Assembly: GCA_034431435.1 (NCBI GenBank)
Contig: DAOUDG010000059.1
Coordinates: forward strand, 86,670-150,669
Direction of reading: 5' to 3'
Source: JAHCIE01 sp034431435
GTDB lineage: Bacteria; Chloroflexota; Anaerolineae; Epilineales; JAHCIE01
Length of the DNA stretch: 64,000 nt
A program made the translations under genes and the position numbers. Under the pieces are notes generated by a model. The model did no database searches. It was not told the origin of the DNA and was given only the letters and a program-made list of their open reading frames with translations. Below, in pieces: positions 41,489-50,667 of the stretch; the first letter of the stretch is position 1; each line of letters begins with the position of its first letter.

Positions 41489-42558
41489 CCGACCGCCGCC
41501 GCGCCCGCGACCTGGGCCTGCGCCTGGGTGTTCTCCCCACTGGCCCGCTGAACGCCATCACCGATGTGACCGGGGTCCGCGTCGGCCACGTGACCGTCAT
41601 CGAGGGCGACGATATCCGTACCGGCGCGACGGCGATTGTGCCCCACGACGGCAACCCGTTCCAGGATAAAGTTCCGGCCGGCCTGGCCGTGGGCAACGGC
41701 TTCGGCAAGCTGGCCGGGGCAACCCAACTGGTGGAGCTGGGCGAGCTTGAGACGCCCATTGTCCTCACCAACACCCTGGCCGTGCCCCGCGCGGTCGACG
41801 CCATCCTTGACTGGACCCTGGCGCAGCCGGGCAACGAGGCTGTCATATCGGTCAACGCTGTGGTGGGTGAGACCAATGATGGCTACCTGAACAACATTCG
41901 CCGCCGCATCCTGACGCCCGCGATCATTCGCCGCGCCATCGACACCGCCGTCGAGGGGCCGGTGACCGAGGGCGCGGTAGGCGCGGGGACAGGGACCGTA
42001 GCGTTCGGCTGGAAGGGTGGCATCGGCACGGCGTCGCGGCGGCTGCCCGCCTCGCTCGGCGGCTACACCGTCGGCGCGCTGGTCCAGTCCAACTTTGGTG
42101 GCGTGCTTCAGATGGCGGGCCTGCCGGTCGGCGTTGCCCTGGGCCGCTACAGTTTCAAGCGTGAACTGGACACCGCCGCCGATGGCTCCATCATGATGGT
42201 TCTGGCGACGGATGCGCCCCTCGCCGACCGCAACCTGGGGCGGCTGGCGACGCGGGCAATGGCGGGGCTGGCGCGCACCGGCGCCGCCATGAGCCACGGG
42301 TCCGGCGACTACGCCATAGCCTTCTCGACGGCCCACGATGTGCGGCGCACCGCGCCACGGCGGGCCGCCCTGGCGACGCTGGGCGAGCTACCCAACGAGC
42401 GTGTGTCGCCCCTGTTTCTGGCCGCGATTGAGGCGACCGAGGAGGCCATCCTCAACTCGCTGTGCATGGCGACCACCGTCACCGGCTATCGGGGGACTGT
42501 CGACGCGCTGCCCCTGAATCGCTTTGCCGAGCTTGCGCAGCGGTCGCCTCTCGCCTGA
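41485..42558 (+). CDS. P1-family peptidase (DmpA/L-aminopeptidase-D-esterase)
   Basis: A 357-residue N-terminal-nucleophile-type peptidase that self-cleaves between a Gly and the catalytic Ser. Family motifs: NAITDVTGVRVGHVTV, VPAGLAVGNGFGKLAG, VGETNDGYLN, GAVGAGTGTVAFGWKGGIGT, VQSNFGG and the autoprocessing site HGSGDYAIAFS (Ser about 273). It removes N-terminal residues from small peptides or amides, including beta- and D-peptides in some members. GTGA overlap with the response regulator suggests co-expression with the signalling pair. Confidence 0.9.
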   Translation: MTDRRRARDLGLRLGVLPTGPLNAITDVTGVRVGHVTVIEGDDIRTGATAIVPHDGNPFQDKVPAGLAVGNGFGKLAGATQLVELGELETPIVLTNTLAVPRAVDAILDWTLAQPGNEAVISVNAVVGETNDGYLNNIRRRILTPAIIRRAIDTAVEGPVTEGAVGAGTGTVAFGWKGGIGTASRRLPASLGGYTVGALVQSNFGGVLQMAGLPVGVALGRYSFKRELDTAADGSIMMVLATDAPLADRNLGRLATRAMAGLARTGAAMSHGSGDYAIAFSTAHDVRRTAPRRAALATLGELPNERVSPLFLAAIEATEEAILNSLCMATTVTGYRGTVDALPLNRFAELAQRSPLA

Positions 42559-42620
42559 GAATCCTCCCGCTCGTTCTGTCGGGAAAATCCCCACACCGCC
42601 TGTAGAACAATCTGCTACAC

Positions 42621-42653
42621 AAGTGTCTGCCTTTCCCTGATAGGCAGACGCTT
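42621..42653 (+). terminator. Candidate terminator of the kinase-regulator-peptidase operon
   Basis: AAGTGTCTGCCT (42621-42632) pairs with AGGCAGACGCTT (42642-42653), a 12-bp stem with one T-G wobble and a nine-base loop, 62 bases after the peptidase stop codon. Only a short T-poor tail follows, so it may need Rho. Confidence 0.5.
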
Positions 42654-42718
42654 GCGTTCCTGGTACACTGTCTGTGTACCCCAGGGTACCTCCAACTTTG
42701 CAAGACTCCCTCCTGAAG

Positions 42719-42762
42719 CGGCGGGCCGTCTATCACGCGCAAGCGTGGGCGACGGCCCGCCG
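42719..42762. repeat. Large two-part hairpin in the intergenic region
   Basis: CGGCGGGCCGTC (42719-42730) pairs perfectly with GACGGCCCGCCG (42751-42762), and an inner CACGC/GCGTG stem (42734-42738 with 42743-42747) closes on a GCAA tetraloop. The GNRA loop and internal bulge look like a folded RNA or a cruciform-forming repeat. Confidence 0.55.
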
Positions 42763-42799
42763 TGATTCCATCGGCCTGGCCGGCGACGCTGCATCGCGC

Positions 42800-42844
42800 G
42801 GGAGGAAAAAGAGCCAGGGGCGGACCGAGCCGGTCCGCCCCTGG
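42800..42844 (-). terminator. Intrinsic terminator of the giant cohesin/dockerin gene
   Basis: Read on the minus strand, CCAGGGGCGGACCG and CGGTCCGCCCCTGG form a 14-bp stem (arms 42814-42827 and 42831-42844) with a three-base loop, followed by CTCTTTTTCC. This is the clearest Rho-independent terminator in the window and lies about 36 bases past the stop codon at 42880. Confidence 0.85.
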
Positions 42845-42879
42845 GTTCGTGGGTGCGCCGAGGCGTCCCCAGGCTTATG

Positions 42880-45800
42880 TTACTTGCCGCCGCCGAAGCT
42901 CACCGTCTGGGACCTGGCGTCGACGTTGAGCAGGCGCGCCTCGCTGACGGCGATCTTCGGGCTGCCCTCGGCCACGGCGCGGAAGGTGAGCGTCACCAGG
43001 ACACCGTCGCCATCCGCCGCCTTGTCGGGGGCGAGCTTGGTCGCCGCGAAGCGATAGACACCGTCGCTGGCCTTGTTGTTGGCCACGAACGCGCCCGCCA
43101 GCAGGTCACCAGCCACAGCCTGAACGCCGCTGGCCTCGTCGTCGGCGTCAACCAGCGTCACCTTGCTTGCATCGAAGGTGACCGCCAGTTGCGCGCCGTA
43201 GAGGTCCTTCGCGCCGCGCAGGCGGACGGGAACCTTGAACTCCTCGCCAGCCTTGACGACCGCCGGCCCTTCGGCCGTGATGCGGGCCACGCCGGGCTTG
43301 GCGTCGGCCGCCTTCGCGGAGTGCAGGCCGTCCTGGACACCACTGCTGCCGTAGTTCGAGCCAACCATCACGAGGTCAAGGATGTCCACCTTGCCGTCCT
43401 CGTTGATGTCGGCCTCGGGGCGGCTGGGTGGCTTGGTGTCGAAGGCAGACGCCACGATCACCAGGTCGAACAGGTTGATCGTACCGTCGCCAGTGGCGTC
43501 ACCGCCCTTGAGGATCATCGACGGCACTTCGGTCAGGCCGTTGAAGATCACCGCCACGCTGGAGATCTTCGCGGGCAGGTACTTCGCCTTGTTGGCCAGC
43601 AGGTCGTAGGTCCCTGCCGGGTTGACCAGGGCGTAGTTGCCGAGCAGGTCGGTCGGCTGATGGGCCGCGCCCATCGCCACCAGCGCGCCGTCGTGCTGGA
43701 CGCGACCCTGCAGGTACAGCTGGCCCGCCGCCGCGCCCTGGTTGGCGCCCGCGACGACCGTCACGCTGCCATCGGTGATGGAGGGCGCCGGGAGCGGGAT
43801 GCCGTTGATGTCGGCCAGGTTGGCGGAGGTGATGTCGAGGGCGGTCGTGCCAGCCGACACACCCACAACGATGAGGGTGCACAGGACGCCGGAGCCGCTC
43901 TGCGGTGGCGCCGGGTTCAGTAGCGCCGCGCCGTAGGTGAGCGTGGTGCCAGCGACGCCGCCGACGACCGCGCCACCCGACAGGACCGTGCCGGGGTTGC
44001 ACTTGTTGCCCTGGATGGCGATGCGCTGGTCGTTGAACTGCATCGTAAAGTCAGCGCCGTACACGTTGGAGAAGTTCTCCAGGATCACATCGAACATCGC
44101 CGTGCCGCCCACCGAGACCTGACCGCTGGCCGGGGCGATGCGGATGCGCGCACCCTGGCCGGGGTTGACGGTTGGCGTCGCCGTCGGCACCCCAGGCTGC
44201 GTCGTGTTGGTGGGTGTCGGCGTCACGGTCGGCGTACTGGTCTCCTGCCCAGGCACCGGCGTGTTAGTCGGCGTCGGGGTGTTGGTGGGCGCGGCCGTCG
44301 GGGTCGCGGTCGGAGCGATGCCAGACGTCCACTTGTTGACATAGATATCGCCTTCGTCAGGGCCGGCGTTCGCCTTGCCCGCGCCCTCGTCGGTTGGGTC
44401 GTACCAGAACTGCATGCGGATCGTGGAGTCGAGAGTGAACGGGTAGTTGGGCGACGCCTGGAAGTACGGCACGGCGTTCGGGTCAACCAGCGACAGAGCG
44501 TTGGTGAAGGGGACCGGGTTCACCGGGAAGGGCGATGGCGGTACGATAGGCGGATGCGCGGCCGCCAGCTCGTCCTGGGTGTCGGTGATCGTGTCGCAGC
44601 CCTTGTAGGCCAGACGGCCGATCTTGCTCTGCCAGCTGGAGGTCATCAGGTACAATTGACCGTCCGGCATGCCAAGCTCGGTGTACTGGTCGGGAAGGGT
44701 GTTGAACTGCTCCGTCGACCACAGCGGCACGCTCGGCGCGCCATTGGTGAGCGTCTCGTAGAACATCTCCTTCAGCTCACCGAAGAAGCGCGGCTCGCGA
44801 GCCTCGTCGTTGATGGTGACGACCAATGGGTCGACCGCGCCGATGACATTGCCGATGCAGAGCGGCTGGAAGCCGGTGCTGACGGCGAACTCTTCGGGCG
44901 TGCGGCGGACGATGTCCTCGCGGATGGTGTGCTGGGCATTGAACGGCGGGACGACATCCAGGATGTTGGTGTCCTCGCCGAACTGGTAGCGCGCCGGCTG
45001 GTAGTAGCCCTGGAGCACCAGCGAGTCTTCGTAGTTGACGAAGTCGCAGCGCTTGGGCGACGGCGTGCGCAGGGTGATGGCCTTGAACAGGTTGTTGCCG
45101 CCCGTCGTCGGGCCAGTCAGCAGGGCGGTCACGTTGTACTCGTGGCCGTCCACGAAGAAGCGCTTGAGATACCAGGGACCACCACGGTACGTGCCGCTGA
45201 CGGGGTCCAGCTGGGGCGGGATGAGGGCATGGCTGCCCGCACCGTTGTCGATCGCGGCGGCGGCGGCGCCCAGGGCGCGGCCGACGATGAGGTTGGCGCG
45301 CTCCGACTGCGGCTGGCCAGGGATGGGAGCCGCGACGGCCTGCACGTACACAAACCACGCGCCGTCGAAGGTGCTGCTCGTGCCAGGGACAACAATGTTG
45401 GTCTGGGTGGGGCCGAGGACACGCGGCTGGCGGCCCCGGTCGACGATCGCCATCTGACCCGTGCTGACGGTGACGCGCGCTACCAGGTCAGGGTACTTGG
45501 AGAAGTCGTCGCAGCTGTCCTGGTTGTCGTTGGCTACGGGGTGCAGACCGCCACCCGTCCACCAGATCTCCAGGTCGGCGCGACCGGAGAGATAGTCGAC
45601 GTTGGTCAGGCGCACCATGTAGTCGAGGAACTGGACTGAGCCGTTGCGGCCGATGTCCTGGCCGTCGGTGTGGAAGATAGCCAGCTCATCGCCGGACAGG
45701 GGCGAGGGGGTCAGGCCGGGGTCGAACTGGTCTAGAATGCCGTTGCCGTTGAAGTCGGCCCCGATGTTGGTCAGGGCGCGCAGGCTCTCCTCGCTCTGGA

Positions 45801-48800
45801 TCGTGACCAGATCCGGCGCGCCGTCGAAGTTGACGTCAAGGCTGTTGAGGCCCGCGCCTGTGCTCGGCGACGCCGGTCCCCAGGACGAGGTGGCCCCGAT
45901 GGGCGGCAGCGGCAGCGCGGCGCGGTCGGTCGCGTTGGGGAACACGAAGCGCCCGCCCGGCTGTGTCGCTATCGGCTTGTCGAACGGGTCGAGGAACATG
46001 TAGGTGTATTCTTGCTGGACAGCCGCGAAGCGATACTCCTCGATGAGGGAGCTGTTCAGCACGATGTTCACACCCGTGGTGAGTGGGGTCGCGGCGGCGG
46101 TGGCGGTGGGGCCGACCGACGCGGCTACGTAGTACGTACCCGCCGCGAGGTCACGCTCGAGGAAGGCGGTGTAGCCAGGCCCGGTGTTGTCATCCCAGTC
46201 CAGGATGCCCGTCGGCGTGCCGGTGGTGGTGTCGCAGGTATCCCCGTACAACCGCAGGTAGGCGTCGGAGGTCAAGGCCCAGTTCGACGCGGTGGTAGGT
46301 TGCGGGTCGGTGTAGATGCGCACCCGTCGCGGCGCGTTCAGGGTGAAGGTGTAGTACACCGAGATCCCCGGCGACAGGGTGGTGAAGGCGAAGCGGCCGC
46401 CCGTCCCGCTCACGGGTGTGGCAACGGCGCACGAGAGCGCCGCCACGCTGGTGGTGGTGAACGATGGCGTGCGCAGCACCTTGTCCAGGTACGATGGCTC
46501 GTACCACAGGCGCGGGAAGACCTTCTCGCCCGCGTCGGAGCCGCCGCCACCAGCGCCAGCCACGGAGATCTGGCCGTAGACGGTGCTGAGCGGCTCACCG
46601 CCGTTGCGGAACTCGTTGAGGTAGGCGGGATTGAGGGTCAGGCTGTCCTTGCGGGGAGCCTCAACACCGCGCGGGTCGGTGAGGCTGAGCCAGTCGGTGT
46701 AGTACGGGACCTCAATGGGGTACTGGGCCGCCGCCGCACCAAGCACGGTCAGCGCTGTCGGGCCGAGGGTCTGCGCGCCCTCGTTGAGGTGACCGTAGAC
46801 GCGGATGCCCCGGCCGTCCTTATAGATCTTGTTCGAGCCTTCGGGCATGCCGTCGGGGTCGAACCAGAACTTGGCGCGGCCGCCAACACTGTCGGTGGGC
46901 ACCGGGTTATCCTCAACCCACTGCAAGTACTTGACCTCGGGCGCGAGGAAGCCGCTCGTGAGCAGGTACAGGTCGGGGTTCACGCCCCGTGGGGTTGGCG
47001 GCGTGGTCTCCGGCAGGTTGGGCAAGATGAACGCGGTGAACTGGTCCGGCAGCGTGCGGAACTGCTGGGTGTACCAGAACTCGCGGTCACCGCCGGGGGC
47101 CGTCGAGTCGGGAACCTGGAAGTAGCGCTCCGACAGCTCACCCAGGAACTGCGGGTTGCGGCTCTCCACGACGTAGAAGAAGGACTGGGCGGCCGGGTCG
47201 AAATAGCTGGGACCTAGATACGACTGATACGGGAAGGGGCCGTCGTCCTGCACCAGGGGCGCGACCGGGCCAACCAGCGGCCCGATGTACGGAACCTGGT
47301 CTTCAGAGGTGGCGAAGGCGCGCAGTTGCTGCACGTCGGAGAGGACGTAATGCTCGTAGTTGAAGGGCGGCAGCGAGGGCAGGCGCTCGCCGGGCAGGTA
47401 GCAGGCAAGCTGCACCGAGTGCTGGGCGATGAAGATGTCTGCGCCCTTGCAGACCGGCTCACGCACCGTGATATTAGTGAACTGAGTGACATCGACGGTG
47501 GACGCGCCAACTGCAGGGCGGCAACCGCCGGGGCCAGCCGGGACGGGCGTGCCCGTGCCACGAGTGTTGATGGCAACGACGTTGTACTCGCGGCCATCGA
47601 CGTACATCCGCTTCAGCCACCACGGCTCGATCGTGCCGACGTTCGGCTGGAAGATGCCGATCTCCATCGGCGCGTGGGTCGCGCCCAGGCCGCGGCCGAC
47701 GATTACGGTGGCGAGGGCGTCAGGGGCGTCGGAGCTGTCCAGGTACAGGAACCACGGGCCGGCCGGGTAGCGGCACATGTTACCGCCAGGGCCGCCGTTG
47801 GCAACGCTGCGGATGACCTGGGGCGCGCCGTTGGTCCCGGCCAGCAGCGCATCGCCCCGACCCAGGGTAACGAGACCCAGGGACTTGGGAGCGAAGCCGC
47901 CGGTGTAGTAGATCTCGAAGGTCGCGCCGTTGTTCGACGTCTGCAGCGCGCGCAGGACGGCGATGTGATCCAGGAACTGGACCACGTTTTCGCCCGGCGT
48001 GTTGAGCCGCAGCGTCTTGGGGCCGAGGCGCAGGACCAGCAGCTCGTCGCCGCTCAGCGTGACACCGTCGTTATTGAGGGTGTCAAGCTGGCGATTGCCG
48101 TTGAGGTCGAGGGCGACATCCTGGTTGAGAGTGTTGAACAGGGTGACTTCGCTCTCAAGGTAGGTGATGTCCGAGATACCGTCGAACTCGCCGTCGAAGG
48201 ACGTCAGGCCGTAGCCGCGCTGCGCGCCGGGGCCGGTCGGCGCCCAGTTGTCGTTGGCGTCAAACAGCTCGCTGGCCCGCTGGCCGACGGGGAAGATGAA
48301 CGTGCCGCCGCCGGGGCTGGCGTACACCGGATTGGGCGTCTGTTCCAGCCGCTCATTGCTGATCAGCCCGTAGGTGTACTCCTGCATGATGGCGGGGTAG
48401 TGGATGTCATCGGGCGTCACGTCGCCTGAAGCGTCCTGGTCCTTGTCCAGGTGGTCAGGCTCGTACCAGTGGCGACGCCACACCTTCTCGGCCGTGTTGA
48501 AGCCGCCCGCGCTTGAGAAGAGCTGGCGGTACAGGCCCATGCGCTGGTTCTCGTCGGCGGTGAACACCTCCGACATGATGACCGGGTTCCAGGTGATGCT
48601 ATCGTGGCGCGGGGCCTGCGTCGCCTGGGGGTAGAAGGGCGCGTTGGGGTCGGTGTAGGGCTTGTCTTCGACGTAACCCGGCGCGCTGCCAGGCGGCGCC
48701 AGAATCTTGTCGGCGATGTCCTCACCCTCAGCCGCGTCGATCAGGGCCGCCTGCTCCTTCTGCTTGGGCAGGACAACCGGCGGCGGGGTAGCGGGGATGC

Positions 48801-49080
48801 GGGTGGTGACAGTGTACGCGCCCGCGCCCTGGCTGTTGAAGCCATAGGTGCGCAACGACAGGCCCGACTGCACAGGGCCAGAGGTGGCGATGGCGGGCGT
48901 CGGCTCCGGCGTGCGGGTTGGTGTCGACGTCGGGCCTGTACCCTGGGCAACCACGCTCTGTGGCTCCAGGGTGGTGGCGAGCATCATCACCGCCGCGATT
49001 GCCACGACAAACAGGGCAACCAGCGTGATGAGGGCTCGCGGCGGTTTCTTCATGCGTGGGGACGTGGGATTGGGATTCAT
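42880..49080 (-). CDS. Giant secreted protein with duplicated region, two cohesins and a dockerin
   Basis: A 2066-residue exported protein. ATG 49080 follows AAGGAG at ideal spacing; the hydrophobic stretch ALITLVALFVVAIAAVMMLA is the signal or anchor. Residues about 159-745 and 808-1585 are two homologous copies (RHDSITWNP / RKDSLTLNP; KVWRRHWYEP / KVFPRLWYEP; YPAIMQEYTY / FAAVQQEYTY; LSGDELLVL / LSGDELAIF). The second copy carries an extra beta domain (about 881-985) resembling pre-peptidase C-terminal (PPC) domains. A TPT-rich linker (about 1585-1640) leads to a cohesin-like domain (about 1641-1776), a carboxypeptidase-regulatory-like domain, a type I dockerin (about 1857-1907, DATGDGTINLFDLV and DINEDGKVDILDLV), and a second cohesin-like domain (about 1930-2066). 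No catalytic motif was recognised. A scaffold or surface-layer-like role is inferred. Confidence 0.82.
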   Translation of the reverse strand: MNPNPTSPRMKKPPRALITLVALFVVAIAAVMMLATTLEPQSVVAQGTGPTSTPTRTPEPTPAIATSGPVQSGLSLRTYGFNSQGAGAYTVTTRIPATPPPVVLPKQKEQAALIDAAEGEDIADKILAPPGSAPGYVEDKPYTDPNAPFYPQATQAPRHDSITWNPVIMSEVFTADENQRMGLYRQLFSSAGGFNTAEKVWRRHWYEPDHLDKDQDASGDVTPDDIHYPAIMQEYTYGLISNERLEQTPNPVYASPGGGTFIFPVGQRASELFDANDNWAPTGPGAQRGYGLTSFDGEFDGISDITYLESEVTLFNTLNQDVALDLNGNRQLDTLNNDGVTLSGDELLVLRLGPKTLRLNTPGENVVQFLDHIAVLRALQTSNNGATFEIYYTGGFAPKSLGLVTLGRGDALLAGTNGAPQVIRSVANGGPGGNMCRYPAGPWFLYLDSSDAPDALATVIVGRGLGATHAPMEIGIFQPNVGTIEPWWLKRMYVDGREYNVVAINTRGTGTPVPAGPGGCRPAVGASTVDVTQFTNITVREPVCKGADIFIAQHSVQLACYLPGERLPSLPPFNYEHYVLSDVQQLRAFATSEDQVPYIGPLVGPVAPLVQDDGPFPYQSYLGPSYFDPAAQSFFYVVESRNPQFLGELSERYFQVPDSTAPGGDREFWYTQQFRTLPDQFTAFILPNLPETTPPTPRGVNPDLYLLTSGFLAPEVKYLQWVEDNPVPTDSVGGRAKFWFDPDGMPEGSNKIYKDGRGIRVYGHLNEGAQTLGPTALTVLGAAAAQYPIEVPYYTDWLSLTDPRGVEAPRKDSLTLNPAYLNEFRNGGEPLSTVYGQISVAGAGGGGSDAGEKVFPRLWYEPSYLDKVLRTPSFTTTSVAALSCAVATPVSGTGGRFAFTTLSPGISVYYTFTLNAPRRVRIYTDPQPTTASNWALTSDAYLRLYGDTCDTTTGTPTGILDWDDNTGPGYTAFLERDLAAGTYYVAASVGPTATAAATPLTTGVNIVLNSSLIEEYRFAAVQQEYTYMFLDPFDKPIATQPGGRFVFPNATDRAALPLPPIGATSSWGPASPSTGAGLNSLDVNFDGAPDLVTIQSEESLRALTNIGADFNGNGILDQFDPGLTPSPLSGDELAIFHTDGQDIGRNGSVQFLDYMVRLTNVDYLSGRADLEIWWTGGGLHPVANDNQDSCDDFSKYPDLVARVTVSTGQMAIVDRGRQPRVLGPTQTNIVVPGTSSTFDGAWFVYVQAVAAPIPGQPQSERANLIVGRALGAAAAAIDNGAGSHALIPPQLDPVSGTYRGGPWYLKRFFVDGHEYNVTALLTGPTTGGNNLFKAITLRTPSPKRCDFVNYEDSLVLQGYYQPARYQFGEDTNILDVVPPFNAQHTIREDIVRRTPEEFAVSTGFQPLCIGNVIGAVDPLVVTINDEAREPRFFGELKEMFYETLTNGAPSVPLWSTEQFNTLPDQYTELGMPDGQLYLMTSSWQSKIGRLAYKGCDTITDTQDELAAAHPPIVPPSPFPVNPVPFTNALSLVDPNAVPYFQASPNYPFTLDSTIRMQFWYDPTDEGAGKANAGPDEGDIYVNKWTSGIAPTATPTAAPTNTPTPTNTPVPGQETSTPTVTPTPTNTTQPGVPTATPTVNPGQGARIRIAPASGQVSVGGTAMFDVILENFSNVYGADFTMQFNDQRIAIQGNKCNPGTVLSGGAVVGGVAGTTLTYGAALLNPAPPQSGSGVLCTLIVVGVSAGTTALDITSANLADINGIPLPAPSITDGSVTVVAGANQGAAAGQLYLQGRVQHDGALVAMGAAHQPTDLLGNYALVNPAGTYDLLANKAKYLPAKISSVAVIFNGLTEVPSMILKGGDATGDGTINLFDLVIVASAFDTKPPSRPEADINEDGKVDILDLVMVGSNYGSSGVQDGLHSAKAADAKPGVARITAEGPAVVKAGEEFKVPVRLRGAKDLYGAQLAVTFDASKVTLVDADDEASGVQAVAGDLLAGAFVANNKASDGVYRFAATKLAPDKAADGDGVLVTLTFRAVAEGSPKIAVSEARLLNVDARSQTVSFGGGK

Positions 49081-49493
49081 GCGAGTGACTCCTTGATCGC
49101 CATGGCTTGGACCACAGCCCAGCAGCCCTATCACCCGCGCGCAGGCAGAAATGAATGCGACAGCATGAGAGGAAGCTGCGGCGGGCAGGGCCGGTGGACT
49201 CCCGGCCTTCTCTCTCTCTGAGAAAAGTAACGCCGGTTTATAGTCGGCTGTTATGGCCGCCCCGTACCAAACCCGCCGCGAGAGAAACACCGGCTGCTAT
49301 TCTTCACAAATCCTTTATGCTTGTACAATGATAGTAGGCCACGCATCGAGCAGCTTTCCCGCGTGTGCCCCGACGGCCACTGCGCCGCGCCGCTGGGGCC
49401 TTGACAAGCCTCCTGCTCCGATGCAAGATGCCCCCGTATCGTCCGCCAGGGCCATACCCCCATCGAGTGTTGCCACGGAGGGAGCCTGCCTGC
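49081..49493. promoter_or_regulatory. Divergent intergenic region upstream of the giant gene and the Gfo/Idh gene
   Basis: No gene is supported in these 413 bases. Rightward, TTCACA (49303-49308) and TACAAT (49324-49329) are 15 bases apart, a possible promoter about 165 bases before the oxidoreductase. Leftward, a TATAAA on the minus strand (49242-49237) is a possible -10 for the giant gene but lacks a clear -35. The leftward transcript would have a long leader of about 150 bases ending in AAGGAG. Confidence 0.45.
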
Positions 49494-50657
49494 ATGCAAA
49501 CTATGAATGTCGCCATCATCGGCACGAAGTTTATGGGCAAGGCGCACAGCAACGCCTGGCTCAATACGCCCCACTTCTTCGACGTGCCCATCAAGCCCGT
49601 TCTCAAAGTTGCCTGCGCCCGCAACGAGCGCGAGCTACGGGAGTTCGCCGACCGCTGGGGTTGGGAGGACATCGAGACCGACTGGCGCAAGGTCGTAGCC
49701 CGCGATGACATCGACATCGTCGACATCGCCGTGCCACCCAACATGCACTATGAAATCGCCGTGGCGGCCGCGAAGGCGGGCAAGCACATCTTCTGCGAGA
49801 AGCCGTTCGCCCTGACCGTCGCCGAGGCGCAGGCGATGCTCGACGCGGCCCAGGCCGCCGGCGTCGTCCACTACCTCAACCACAATTACCGCCGCGCGCC
49901 CGCGGTGCGCCTCGCCAGGCGTCTCATCGACGAGGGGCGTATCGGTCGCATCTTCCACTGGCGCGGCGCGTATCTGCAGGATTGGATCGTCGATCCCTCG
50001 TTCCCGCTGACCTGGCATCTACGCCAGGAAATCGCGGGCGGCGGCCCTCTGTTCGACCTGAACAGCCACAGCGTCGATCTGGCTCGCTACCTGGTGGGCG
50101 AGATTCGCGCCATTGCCGCCTTTACCACGACGTTCATCAAGGAGCGGCCGCTGCCCGGTGAGGGTGCGGCGACCTTCACGGCGGGCAGCGGCCAGGCGAG
50201 CGGCACGGGCACGGTGACGGTGGACGACGCCGCGTTCATGCTGGCGGAGTTCGAGAATGGCGCGCTCGGTTCCTTCGATGGCTCGCGCTTCGCACCCGGT
50301 CGCAAGAACTACAACACCTTCGAGATCTACGGCAGCAACGGTAGCATCGCCTTCAACCTGGAGCGCATGAACGAGTTGCAGGTCTTCTTCCGCGACGACC
50401 CGGCCTACGCCCAGGGCTTCCGAACCATCCTCGTCACCGAGGCCGACCAGCACGAGTATGTGGCGGCGTGGTGGCCGCCGGGTCACACCATCGGCTACGA
50501 GCATGAGTTTCATCACGCCGTGGCCGACTTCCTGACGGCTATCGCCAACAAGACGCCCATCGAGCCGAACTTCTACGACGGCCTGAAGGAGATCGAGGCG
50601 CTGACCGCTGCTCGCCAATCGGCCGAGACAGGGCAGAAGGTCATGTTGGGTGGATAG
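49494..50657 (+). CDS. Gfo/Idh/MocA-family oxidoreductase
   Basis: A 387-residue NAD(P)-dependent dehydrogenase. The Rossmann motif VAIIGTKFMGKAH, the conserved EKP of HIFCEKPFALT, HYLNHNYRRAP, and GGGPLFDLNSHSVDLARYL with the catalytic Asp/His area are present. Members oxidise or epimerise sugars, inositols and sugar acids. GGGAG nine bases before ATG 49494 supports that start. Convergent with the secreted-module gene, ten bases apart at their stops. Confidence 0.9.
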   Translation: MQTMNVAIIGTKFMGKAHSNAWLNTPHFFDVPIKPVLKVACARNERELREFADRWGWEDIETDWRKVVARDDIDIVDIAVPPNMHYEIAVAAAKAGKHIFCEKPFALTVAEAQAMLDAAQAAGVVHYLNHNYRRAPAVRLARRLIDEGRIGRIFHWRGAYLQDWIVDPSFPLTWHLRQEIAGGGPLFDLNSHSVDLARYLVGEIRAIAAFTTTFIKERPLPGEGAATFTAGSGQASGTGTVTVDDAAFMLAEFENGALGSFDGSRFAPGRKNYNTFEIYGSNGSIAFNLERMNELQVFFRDDPAYAQGFRTILVTEADQHEYVAAWWPPGHTIGYEHEFHHAVADFLTAIANKTPIEPNFYDGLKEIEALTAARQSAETGQKVMLGG

Positions 50658-50667
50658 TCTGGGGCGG

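Larger units (their letters stand above)
42559..42879. other. Hairpin-rich intergenic region between convergent genes
   Basis: No gene is supported. At least four inverted repeats occur in 321 bases: 42621-42653, 42662-42680 (GGTACAC/GTGTACC), 42719-42762 and 42814-42844. The first and last are listed as terminators for the two convergent transcripts. The central one is the largest and is not explained by termination. Confidence 0.7.

Noticed and set aside
42853..43923. Long plus-strand open frames opposite the giant gene (also at 44554-45639, 46012-47217 and 47326-48429)
   Set aside because: Their products are Arg/Val/Gly-rich with no domain signatures; the minus strand encodes cohesin, dockerin and a signal peptide.
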